NCBI GenBank assembly: GCA_020354645.1
Contig: CP070652.1
Coordinates: forward strand, 5,231,823-5,274,957
Direction: 5' to 3'
Source of the DNA: Deltaproteobacteria bacterium
GTDB taxonomy: Bacteria > Desulfobacterota > Desulfobacteria > Desulfobacterales > G020354645
DNA: 43,135 nt
Position numbers and translations under genes: made by a program. Below, piece after piece: positions 22,932-30,959 of the stretch (positions are counted from its first letter, which is position 1; the number at the start of each line of letters is the position of its first letter). Under the pieces are notes generated by a model that worked only from the letters and a program-made list of their open reading frames with translations, was not told the origin of the DNA and searched no databases.

Positions 22932-23038
22932 TTCAGGTGTCAGGTGTCAAAGGGCTGTTGCTCAAAAATATTTGGGAAACAACCCGTCAAGCTTAACTGC
23001 GCTCCTAGGTCCCTGACACCTGAAACCTGACACCTGAA
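22932..23038. repeat. Inverted and tandem ACCTGA-type repeats
   Basis: TTCAGGTGTCAGGTGTCA (22932-22949) is mirrored by TGACACCTGAAACCTGACACCTGAA (23014-23038). The right arm consists of tandem CCTGACA/CCTGAAA heptads. A hairpin of about 14 bp with a loop of about 65 nt is possible. Comparable AACC-rich units occur at 1850-1890. The arrays lie between genes and encode nothing recognisable. Confidence 0.55.
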
Positions 23039-23100
23039 ACCTTCAGTTCCTCACTAAAAGTCTCGAACAAAAGCCCCTGCAGAACTTAAGCGCGTCTTTC

Positions 23101-24603
23101 TTATTCCGCCCCTAGCCGTCGGATAATAGACTTTGCCGCTGATATGCCCGATCGCAATGTCGGCTCAAAACCTTGGTCTCCTGTCCACCCACCGGCAAAA
23201 AAGAGTCCCTGGATCGGAGAGTAACGCCCCGGCTGGAAAAATAACGAATCCTTTGTGAGTGTTTCATAACCGTATATGGCGCCGAATGGATGACCGAGAG
23301 ACCGCATATGGGTTAAGGGAGTAGCGACCTCAATCTCTTCAATATGGTCTCTGACCCGCGGATATATTTCTTCGACCCGCTTCAACATTGATTCGGCACA
23401 CCGGAATTTAACATCATGATACCGGCGGGGCGGTATTCGCAGCCAGGGTTCACCGTATTTTAGGGTTACAACATTCGCCTGACATGTTCCGGGCGGAGAA
23501 AATTCCGGATCGCTTATATCATAACAACTGAGAAGCATAAAATCGTCCTGAATATCAGGCCGATTCATTCTGTCGCGGATGCCGTCTGAAATATCGGTGG
23601 TGCTTATTAGAAAATTTGTGGTTTCGGTGATGTCCAGCTGATCAGGTTCACAGTCAAATCCGATGAACAGCGTAAATGCGGACGTACTGAGATTGCGCCC
23701 TTTGATTTCAACAGATGTGGCTGCGGGTACCTGGGCAGGATCAATCAAATGATTGTATGTGGCTACCGGCGATACGTTGGATACAATATAGTTCGTGGTA
23801 ATTTCGTCGTCATCATCGGTAACAACAGCGTTTATCTGTCCCTTGTCAACGATGATCTTTTTGGCACCACAGTTGAATCGAGCCGTTCCGCCATCAGAGA
23901 GGAACTTATTTAAAATCGCATTGGATAATGCCTGAGAACCGCCCTTTAAATGATACGGTTTAAATTCCATGTACTGGAAAAAGAGCATGGCCAGATAGGC
24001 AAATGCCAGGCGGGTGGGCGGTACACCTAAATAACCCGAGTACAAGGAGAGAATAGTTTTGAGTAAAGGATCCGAAAAGAATTCATCCAGAATTGCTTTG
24101 GAATTTTGAAGTGCGTATTTATAAAGGCAAGGGTACTTGTCGCGCGATGCTTCCGGATCGCGAAATATGAAGGTGCTGATCATGTCATTGGCATAACGGG
24201 CCATTAAATCAAAATATCTTTGGATGGCATCCTTTTGATGGGGGAACTTGTCCTGGAGCACCGCTATGGTTTCCGCACGATCGGTTTTCAGGGTAATCCG
24301 AAATCCATCAGAAGCAGCCACGTGATAGAGGTCGGAAATCTCCACAAACTCCAGGTCTTGCAGCACGCCGAGCTGTTCCAGTTCCATCCGCAACAGGCCG
24401 GGCTTTTCCGCCGTGCCCAATCCGCTTAACTGGTGTAATGCCACCTCGAATTCAAACCGTCCCCGGCAAAAGCTGGTTGCGCATCCCCCCGGCACATTGT
24501 GCCTTTCGAGCAGCAAGACATTTAGCCCTTTCTGTGCCAATTTTGCGGCTGCTGTGAGACCGCCGTTGCCGGCACCGATGACGACAACATCAAATGCGTT
24601 CAT
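23101..24603 (-). CDS. CrtI/phytoene desaturase-like FAD-dependent oxidoreductase
   Basis: A 500-residue flavoprotein. The dinucleotide-binding loop VVVIGAGNGGLTAAAKLAQKG starts at residue 6 and is followed by ERHNVPGGCATS, the signature of the phytoene desaturase/retinol saturase/carotene isomerase group. The C-terminus has GLFFAGGWTGDQGFEPTLRSG, the second FAD motif. No carotenoid genes surround it, so the substrate is more likely a hydrophobic compound of lipid or quinone type; this is inference. ATG at 24603 is preferred because GAGAGGAG precedes it at correct spacing; an in-frame ATG at 24615 overlaps that site. It shares the minus strand with the reductase gene downstream, separated by the 254-bp repeat-bearing gap. 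Confidence 0.82.
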   Translation of the reverse strand: MNAFDVVVIGAGNGGLTAAAKLAQKGLNVLLLERHNVPGGCATSFCRGRFEFEVALHQLSGLGTAEKPGLLRMELEQLGVLQDLEFVEISDLYHVAASDGFRITLKTDRAETIAVLQDKFPHQKDAIQRYFDLMARYANDMISTFIFRDPEASRDKYPCLYKYALQNSKAILDEFFSDPLLKTILSLYSGYLGVPPTRLAFAYLAMLFFQYMEFKPYHLKGGSQALSNAILNKFLSDGGTARFNCGAKKIIVDKGQINAVVTDDDDEITTNYIVSNVSPVATYNHLIDPAQVPAATSVEIKGRNLSTSAFTLFIGFDCEPDQLDITETTNFLISTTDISDGIRDRMNRPDIQDDFMLLSCYDISDPEFSPPGTCQANVVTLKYGEPWLRIPPRRYHDVKFRCAESMLKRVEEIYPRVRDHIEEIEVATPLTHMRSLGHPFGAIYGYETLTKDSLFFQPGRYSPIQGLFFAGGWTGDQGFEPTLRSGISAAKSIIRRLGAE

Positions 24604-24736
24604 TTCTCCTCTCATTTATTGAAAAATTCTTGCGGACTTAACCGCATTGTAAAAACATTATGTTTATACCTTCTTTTGTTCGGAATTGAGAACAAGTCAA
24701 CCTAAAAAGCCCATCATCGAGAAAATCTCAAGTAAC

Positions 24737-25798
24737 TTATCGAAAAAAAAGATGCCCTATGTTCACTGGACCCCTGAGCCTATGATTAAAATCATGTATA
24801 CAAAACCAGTGGTATCTGCCACTTGGATAATAAAGATTGGAATAGAACGGCTTGAGATCGAAAATAGGCGTCGTAGGGATACTAATCAAACATGATCCCT
24901 TATCTTTTTGGTCATAACTGAAATCATTGACAAATTTGTGCTTTTCATAAAAGGACATGTTTTCAAAACAAACATTGTCAATCATCGTCATCATCCAGGA
25001 CTTCTGTAAGGCGGTGCTGCCAAGAACATCAATATTATAATAATTTATCAAGGCACCCTTATCCTTACTGTTCAAAAAAAACGTGTCAGAGATTTCACTT
25101 TTCAAATTAAATAGCAGCAATTCCTCCGTCCACATGACTGACAGCGTATTTTGAGAATATTGTCGCTCGAGCATTTGAGAGATTATTTTTACGTCATGTT
25201 TATGGTCAAAACTATATGATTTTTTACTTTTCCTGGTCCTCTTCGGAGCTATGATATTTAATGCAATTTTTTGATATATGGGTAGATCTGCAAGATCTTT
25301 AATCCTGTTCTTATTCAACGGCTTGGTCAAAAAAGTGAATCTATGTAATTTGAGAAATCTCAGACTTATCTCGGCTGACAATTTCTCGATAAATTTCTCC
25401 ACTAAATGACCTTCGTCAGGCACGAATACATTAATATCGTAGCCTTTTTCCATGCCTTTTAGCAGTCCTGTTGTAATAATTAATCTTCCAATTCCTTGTC
25501 CCTTGTAGTCAATATGGGTTGTAAAAAAAGAACTTGAAGCGGCTTTTAATGTTTGATCGTTATATTTCAGAGTATGCGGTAAACAAGCTACAAAGCCTAC
25601 TAATTTGCCTTTGTGATATGCCCCAAGAACCAGATCCGGATCGATAGTGGGTCGTCTTAGGTTCCATTCAAGAAAGTCAATTGATGAATAGTCAATTACA
25701 GGCTGCTTATACTTTTCTCTATAGTCTTCCAGCCAAGACGCTCTGATAAGCTTATGGACCTCTTTGAAATTTCCATCGAAAGTTCTAATTTCGATCAT
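24737..25798 (-). CDS. GNAT-fold N-acyltransferase-like protein
   Basis: A 353-residue protein if started at ATG 25798, which has a GAGGA site; a TTG at 25879 would add 27 residues. The N-terminal half carries a GNAT-type acetyl-CoA loop, DYKGQGIGRLIITTGLLKGM, preceded by a VLGAYHKGKLVGFVACLP strand pair. The C-terminal half has a second, divergent domain ending in YPSGRYHWFCIHDF. Large two-domain GNATs include N-myristoyltransferase-like and lipid-modifying enzymes; nothing identifies a substrate. It lies 112 bp downstream of another acyltransferase-like gene on the same strand. Both look more AT-rich than their neighbours, suggesting a jointly acquired pair. Confidence 0.6.
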   Translation of the reverse strand: MIEIRTFDGNFKEVHKLIRASWLEDYREKYKQPVIDYSSIDFLEWNLRRPTIDPDLVLGAYHKGKLVGFVACLPHTLKYNDQTLKAASSSFFTTHIDYKGQGIGRLIITTGLLKGMEKGYDINVFVPDEGHLVEKFIEKLSAEISLRFLKLHRFTFLTKPLNKNRIKDLADLPIYQKIALNIIAPKRTRKSKKSYSFDHKHDVKIISQMLERQYSQNTLSVMWTEELLLFNLKSEISDTFFLNSKDKGALINYYNIDVLGSTALQKSWMMTMIDNVCFENMSFYEKHKFVNDFSYDQKDKGSCLISIPTTPIFDLKPFYSNLYYPSGRYHWFCIHDFNHRLRGPVNIGHLFFR

Positions 25799-25910
25799 TC
25801 TGAAGTCCTCAATCTCGTGTACACGCTTTGCATATTTATTATCTTTCGAAATCGACCATTGTGTTTCAGTGATAGACAATCCACTTAAAATAATAATTTT
25901 GTGGTTAATA

Positions 25911-26666
25911 TTAAATGCTTAAACCCAGATACCCTTTTAAGCGATACACTGGGATAAGAAGTTTCTGAATTCCTTTCGCTATTTTATGGAAGTCAATAAG
26001 GATTGGAACCGTAGGGGATCCCCAGTACATCACCGAGGGACCAAGGGTTAAGATCTTCGATTCTTTTGCCTTGTATCTGCTGTAAACCTCATTATCCACC
26101 GCTATAAAACAATACCGCAGCGGTGGCTGCGCCCAGGTCCGAGTCACTGCCCGAGCAAATATGCCATTGATGACTTTTCTTTCCTGACCCTGTTGGGTAA
26201 CGCCAACCGTAGCCCAATCGTAACACTTTTTTGGATTTAAATGCATTGCCAGATCATATGCGTCTGCATAGAGCCAGAGAGTTTGGTTGTCCTCAAAAGG
26301 AGGCTTAAGAGAAGTATTCGCCAAAGCATCTTGATGAGAATATTCAAGTCTTCTGGCTTGACGAAGTGTCGGCAGCATTTCATTTAACATTTGATTGGTG
26401 TTTGCGGGATAGATAATTCTTAATATGCCGAGAAGCTGCTTATCATCACGGGGCATTTTCCCAGCACGAGTGTAGGCGGCTATAAACTCCATTCTTTTAT
26501 AGGCATTGAAAAATTGAAGCCGTTTATCTTTGGAAACCGGAATGTATCCACATGCGCGAAAAATTTTGTACTCCAACCTTTCACATTCTTCCCACATTCT
26601 ATAACTGTTTGGTTTAACAACCTTAATATCAAAGCCCTTTGCTTTTTTAAACGACCACTTGGCCAT
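25911..26666 (-). CDS. Uncharacterised protein resembling LuxI/FeeM-type acyl synthases
   Basis: A 251-residue protein I cannot place firmly. Its first half follows the layout of autoinducer-synthase or N-acyl amino acid synthase folds: a helix WEECERLEYKIFRACGYIP, a strand MEFIAAYTRAG, LLGILRIIYPA, then LPTLRQARRLEY. Compare the LuxI order of an Arg/Phe helix, a D-rich segment, and G-x-x-R-L followed by a Pro-Thr loop. The second half has ATVGVTQQGQERKVINGIFARAV and YCFIAVDNEVYSRYK, like the acyl-acceptor side of FeeM-type enzymes. The gene next to it is a GNAT-like transferase, which fits an acylation theme. This is pattern similarity only, and key residues could not be verified. Composition is AT-rich. 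Confidence 0.45.
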   Translation of the reverse strand: MAKWSFKKAKGFDIKVVKPNSYRMWEECERLEYKIFRACGYIPVSKDKRLQFFNAYKRMEFIAAYTRAGKMPRDDKQLLGILRIIYPANTNQMLNEMLPTLRQARRLEYSHQDALANTSLKPPFEDNQTLWLYADAYDLAMHLNPKKCYDWATVGVTQQGQERKVINGIFARAVTRTWAQPPLRYCFIAVDNEVYSRYKAKESKILTLGPSVMYWGSPTVPILIDFHKIAKGIQKLLIPVYRLKGYLGLSI

Positions 26667-26857
26667 TATTGACTCTCAAACGGTTCATCATTATTTCAAA
26701 AAAACCTCTGGGTATTCGTCTCCGATACTTTTTGTGAAAAAAAATATACTCATCATGCAAAGCGTATACATGGCAATAGGATTGGAGGAATTGATAAAAT
26801 TTTTATAAGAATAAAATAATATCTTCTTCTTTTCCTCCTCCTTTTCCTGTGTCTTCT

Positions 26858-27340
26858 TTAGGATTTTAATTTCTTGGCCAACTCCGCCACCCGTTGACCC
26901 AGCTTCATGCCATTTTGCTTGGTATTATTATCCGGAGCCCCCACGCAGGCAACGCCGTAATGTCCGGTAGCCGCCATTGGGTCGCCGACAATGATCATGC
27001 CATAGATCAAAAGCGCCTGGAAAATTGACATCATGGTGGTTTCTTTTCCGCCCGAGGGATCTCCGGATGTGGCAAAAGCGGCGCCGATCTTGTCTTCCAT
27101 TTTTCTGCGAACACCGACGAACTTGTCGAAAATCTTTTTCAGTTCCGCTGCCATCAGACCGAAATACACCGGGGAGCCGGCGATAATACCCTGCGAATTT
27201 ATAAAATCTTCTTTTGTCACCTCTTCGGTATTTTTCAAAACCGCAAAAACCCCCTCGACACTTTCAACACCCTGGGCAATTGCCTCGGCCAGCTTTTTTG
27301 TGTTACCGCCCTTGGAGAAATAAAGAATCAAAATGTTCAT
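26858..27340 (-). CDS. Flavodoxin-family FMN protein
   Basis: A 160-residue cytoplasmic flavoprotein. The FMN phosphate-binding loop YFSKGGNTKKLAEAIAQG lies at residues 7-24, and the isoalloxazine-contacting segments GSPVYFGLMAAELKKIFDK (about 55-73) and ATSGDPSGGKETT (about 90-102) are clear. This pattern resembles short NAD(P)H-quinone reductase (WrbA-like) or flavodoxin-like electron carriers. The AGAGGTGG site fits the ATG at 27340. It is the first of two minus-strand genes downstream of the endonuclease IV-like gene, but a 112-bp gap separates them. Its partner is unknown. Confidence 0.85.
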   Translation of the reverse strand: MNILILYFSKGGNTKKLAEAIAQGVESVEGVFAVLKNTEEVTKEDFINSQGIIAGSPVYFGLMAAELKKIFDKFVGVRRKMEDKIGAAFATSGDPSGGKETTMMSIFQALLIYGMIIVGDPMAATGHYGVACVGAPDNNTKQNGMKLGQRVAELAKKLKS

Positions 27341-27452
27341 GATCCACCTCTCTTATATTCAATGGATTTCTTTCCCGCGAGAACGTGATCCCACAGATCG
27401 ATGATGAATATGTGAAAGCGGCTTCCAGCCGCGACCAAAACAGTGTATATTG

Positions 27453-28229
27453 CTATTGCCTTTGCATTGCGTTCAATACTCTTTTCATCATGGCAGCATC
27501 TTTATAGGGTTGGGTTGATTCGTTGATGATGGTTACATCCAGATTTCGTTGGACAAGCAGCTGTGCCAGCGGTTCGAAGAATTTACGCGTTGTTTTTATA
27601 TGCTTCTTTTCGCCTTTGGGCCCATATTCAATCCCTGAAAAATGAGCGTGAAACTGCCCTGGTAGTCGATCAAGTATCTCTTCATAATTAATGCTCCCCT
27701 GTTGTCGGGCGTAAAGATGTGCGAAATCCACGGTGATGCCGCATCCGGTATCTTTCATCAGACTTAGAATCTCCGTAACACTTCCGAACTGGGATGGTTT
27801 GCCCGTCACATCCGGGCAAAGGACAACATCCCAACCCTGGCGGGATATATACTTTTGTAAGTAAATGATTTGTTTTTTTATCAAAGAATACGTTTTCTTA
27901 CCAGTTTTGTTTTGGTAAAAACCTGCATGAAAGACCACATTCCTGGCACCCATCAGATGGGCGCGATGGCAGGAATCCAATATTCTTTTTCTGCTGGCCG
28001 TTACTTTCTCAGCATCATCAGAAGCCAGATTGATGTAATAGGGGGCATGGATCGAAAGGATGATCCCAAGCTGCCTTGTCAGTTCCCCGAGCTGCTCGGC
28101 CATGTCGGCCGGCATTCGGACGCCGTAAGTGAACTCGACCTCCATGCAATCCAGACGCATTTTGGCGACTTTGCGTATTCCCTCTAAATTGCTTGTACCA
28201 CCTGTTCCGGCAGGTCCAACCTTAATCAT
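27453..28229 (-). CDS. Endonuclease IV-like TIM-barrel protein
   Basis: A 258-residue member of the AP endonuclease family 2/xylose isomerase-like barrel. Metal-ligand segments resemble endonuclease IV: SIHAPYYINLAS, NVVFHAG, GITVDFAHLYAR, HAHFSGIEYG and the final INEST. At the position where endonuclease IV has the metal-binding Glu of ENTAG or, in archaeal-type relatives, PETTGK, this protein has CPDVTGKPSQFG, apparently replacing Glu by Asp. The zinc ligands are otherwise mostly kept, so it may repair abasic sites or be a related sugar-metabolising barrel. It is slightly shorter than E. coli Nfo. It stands between a flavodoxin and an alpha/beta hydrolase gene. Confidence 0.75.
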   Translation of the reverse strand: MIKVGPAGTGGTSNLEGIRKVAKMRLDCMEVEFTYGVRMPADMAEQLGELTRQLGIILSIHAPYYINLASDDAEKVTASRKRILDSCHRAHLMGARNVVFHAGFYQNKTGKKTYSLIKKQIIYLQKYISRQGWDVVLCPDVTGKPSQFGSVTEILSLMKDTGCGITVDFAHLYARQQGSINYEEILDRLPGQFHAHFSGIEYGPKGEKKHIKTTRKFFEPLAQLLVQRNLDVTIINESTQPYKDAAMMKRVLNAMQRQ

Positions 28230-28339
28230 ATAAAAAACGTTAACCGTTTTGATGTTAATATTTTTTTGGTATATGGTGACCCAAAAGCGGAAAGACTTTT
28301 TTATTTTTGTATCTTAATCGTCAATCGCCAACTATAAAG

Positions 28340-29212
28340 TCAAATAGTCAGCCGATGTAGGATTTCTGCCATGTATTTAACCACCAGCGAAAAATGCCCT
28401 TCCTGTTGGTAAAAAGTCGCCCGGCAATTCGGAATCGTCTTTGACACATACCGCGCCATGGAGATGGGAATGATATCATCCCTTTGCCCATGCCACAGAT
28501 GCACTTGCATCTGAATATCCTGTAAATCAAATCCCCACGGGTTGGCATATAGTGCGGTATCCCTGACAGCACCGGCAGCTCCGTGGCGCACAGACTCGTT
28601 AAAGGTATCAGACAATATGTTTATTATTTCCGGCTGTTTCAGTGCGGTGCGATCCGGTTCTTTTGAGCTTCGAGATAGATACGCTACAATTTTATTTGCG
28701 TGATGGCGCAATAAGATTGATAGGGGTGTCATGATCAATTTTACGAACCACGGCACATGGGCGGCGATTATTAAACCAAATCGATTGAACCAGAGCATAT
28801 CCTTAACGACTCCGGTCGCATCGATCGGCCCCAAACCGCATACTATCCCTACCGATATCAACCGCCGGGGTATTTTGTAAGCACAGGCAGCCGCATAGGG
28901 TCCCCCGCCGGATACACCCAGAACTGAAAAACGATTAATACCGAGGGTGTCTGCCAGTTCGGTCACATCATCCGGCCAGTCGATGATTGTGCGTTCCGGC
29001 CTATCATCCGAAATTCCGTAACCGGGACGATCGATCCCTATCAGGCGAATGTTTTGACCCAATGCGGCGCTGTCTGCCAGCTGCACCTCCAGCCGCGATC
29101 CCGGGAAGCCGTGAAAATAAAAAATTGGTTTTCCTGCGGGATCACCGCACTCAAGAAAACCAAGGGAGCGACCATCAAGCAGTCGAACCTTCTTTGATGA
29201 CATGTTGAGCAT
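28340..29212 (-). CDS. Alpha/beta hydrolase
   Basis: A 290-residue hydrolase of the alpha/beta fold. The oxyanion segment FYFHGFPGSRLE is near residue 30, the nucleophile elbow GVSGGGPYAAA near 100, the acid in HLWHGQRDDIIP near 238, and the catalytic His in YQQEGHFSL near 268. It is cytoplasmic, as no signal peptide is seen. Substrate is unknown; the family includes esterases, lipases and enol-lactonases. ATG codons at 29212 and 29203 are both possible starts. It shares its strand with the endonuclease IV-like gene 110 bp downstream. Confidence 0.85.
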   Translation of the reverse strand: MLNMSSKKVRLLDGRSLGFLECGDPAGKPIFYFHGFPGSRLEVQLADSAALGQNIRLIGIDRPGYGISDDRPERTIIDWPDDVTELADTLGINRFSVLGVSGGGPYAAACAYKIPRRLISVGIVCGLGPIDATGVVKDMLWFNRFGLIIAAHVPWFVKLIMTPLSILLRHHANKIVAYLSRSSKEPDRTALKQPEIINILSDTFNESVRHGAAGAVRDTALYANPWGFDLQDIQMQVHLWHGQRDDIIPISMARYVSKTIPNCRATFYQQEGHFSLVVKYMAEILHRLTI

Positions 29213-29624
29213 TTTTTAATTTATGACCGGTTCGCTCACCTATTTAATCGGCAATACCAATTTATCATCAGTAGTTACTATGACTTGAATGAGTTTGTTT
29301 AAAGTCCGGTTTTTTTCTTATAATCGTACAATTCAAAAATCTCAACAACGGGTGCTTGATTTTATTAAAAAAGACATGGATATGAAGGAAATTTCCTGCA
29401 CTCAAAACCTCCTGATATGTAATAAAAAAATATCAGCAAGGTGCTAAGCAGCACTGCTCCTGAAGGGAAATCCCGACAAAAAACGAACTTGCCAAATTGT
29501 AACTTTCAAATAACCTATTTAATTTCAGACAGATACATCAATTTTTATTTTTAGGTATGCTTTTTGCCTTGTTCATCTAACAACTGGTTTCGCAATGCTA
29601 ACCGAAAATAAAGGAGAATTTATC
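29213..29624. other. 412-bp AT-rich intergenic region without recognisable gene
   Basis: This stretch separates the divergent alpha/beta hydrolase and OmpA-like genes and so should contain both promoters. I see no convincing -35/-10 pair, palindrome, RNA gene or short ORF with a good ribosome binding site, apart from the AAAGGAG site at its end that serves the OmpA-like gene. Confidence 0.5.
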
Positions 29625-30377
29625 ATGGCTAAGTTGAGAGTACTTATCGTTTTTGGTCTTTTTGCTGTTTTATTGTCTGCCTGTGTTTCTAAAGGCAAAT
29701 ATTTGGAACTCGAATCTGATCTGGTAGAAACCCGTCAGCAGGCAGAAGATAGCGATAAGGATCTCCAATCGCTTCAGGCTAAATACAATAGCCTGGAAGC
29801 AAATTACAGGGATTTGGAAAACAAAAACTTACAACTGGCAAACAGGGTCGATAACCTAACAGGAGAGTTGAAAAAAGAAAGAAAAGTCCTTCAAGAGAAG
29901 GACCAGGCCTTAAAGGAGCTGGAGGATACCCGCAGAAAAATTGAAACAGGACTAAAAGAACAGCTTGCGGCCCAGGTTATCAAGCTTGAAGAAGTAGAAG
30001 GCAAGCTCAAGGTAACCTTTGTTGATAAAATTCTTTTTAACTCCGGATCCGTGATCATAAATCCAAGAGGACAGGATGTGCTGCTAGAATTTGCCGATTC
30101 CTTCCGGGGAAATAATGGTCAAAACATAGTGGTCGAAGGACACACCGACAACGTCAGCGTGGGATCGGCTCTGAAAAATAGATTTCCCAGTAACTGGGAG
30201 CTGGCTACGGCAAGGGCTGCGGCCGTGGTCCGTTTTCTTCATGAAGCGGCCGGCCTTGAGCCTGAAAGACTTTCCGCGACCGGTTACAGCTATTTTAAAC
30301 CCATAGCATCAAATGATACCGAAGAAGGCCGCAGTCAGAATCGCCGGATAGAAGTAATACTGGTGCCGATTCGTTAA
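29625..30377 (+). CDS. OmpA-family peptidoglycan-binding lipoprotein with coiled coil
   Basis: A 250-residue envelope protein. The signal peptide MAKLRVLIVFGLFAVLLSAC ends in a lipobox (Cys at position 20). Residues about 25-115 form a long heptad-rich coiled coil (LESDLVETRQQAEDSDKDLQ and following). Residues about 125-245 are an OmpA-like domain with VVEGHTDNVSV, ELATARAAAVVRFL and a C-terminal EGRSQNRRIEVIL that includes the expected D/R peptidoglycan-binding set. The start at 29625, chosen over an in-frame ATG at 29595, has an AAAGGAG site and begins the signal peptide. It would tether outer membrane to cell wall, similar to Pal or the stator protein MotB C-terminus. A strong terminator follows. 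Confidence 0.9.
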   Translation: MAKLRVLIVFGLFAVLLSACVSKGKYLELESDLVETRQQAEDSDKDLQSLQAKYNSLEANYRDLENKNLQLANRVDNLTGELKKERKVLQEKDQALKELEDTRRKIETGLKEQLAAQVIKLEEVEGKLKVTFVDKILFNSGSVIINPRGQDVLLEFADSFRGNNGQNIVVEGHTDNVSVGSALKNRFPSNWELATARAAAVVRFLHEAAGLEPERLSATGYSYFKPIASNDTEEGRSQNRRIEVILVPIR

Positions 30378-30439
30378 AAAAGCTATTATTGCGTAAATAA
30401 GATATATTGCAACGCACGATTGCCTCCCCCCCCGTGTCT

Positions 30440-30483
30440 GATAAAAAGGGATTGGGCCTAGATGCCCCCCATCCCTTTTTATC
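30440..30483. terminator. Bidirectional terminator-like hairpin
   Basis: GATAAAAAGGGAT (30440-30452) and ATCCCTTTTTATC (30471-30483) are perfect 13-bp complements around an 18-nt loop that itself contains GGGC/GCCC. A-run and T-run flank the stem on both strands. It is the likely 3' end of the OmpA-like gene. In the remaining gap to 30959 I see only a consensus TATAAT at 30826-30831 with no matching -35, and no gene. Confidence 0.8.
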
Positions 30484-30959
30484 GGTTTATACACAGCGTC
30501 GTAATAAATTGCGTATTCGTCTTTTGAATTGTTGATTTTAAAGCTACCGTATTGGGTCAAAATGCAGAACGCGGTGTATGTCTGCGCAATGGTTTATGTC
30601 GTTTTGTATAACTATTGACAGACATTCCGTTGAGCTCTCAAAATTTTAAAGGCTCTTTTGATTAGAATGGGTTTTTCTTTCACGCACGAATAGCAATAAT
30701 ACCCGCATTTCAGCAAATTAAAACCTGCCGCCGTATGGATTACACATCATAGGCTGCTTTTCCTTCACGTGTCTCGTATTGCATCGCCAACAATCATTGG
30801 AAGAAGAGACTGATTTTTGGTAAAATATAATATCAAACACGATTCGATTCAGGCTCTATGTAAAATTAGGCGATGATAGAACATACAATACAAAGCGAAA
30901 TTTCAATTATTTATCGCTAATTGCTGATTGCCTGTCGATTCAAAAGAAACCATAAATCC

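Noticed and set aside
23101..24603. Carotenoid biosynthesis for the CrtI-like gene.
   Set aside because: No phytoene synthase or other carotenoid gene in the neighbourhood; the family is broad.
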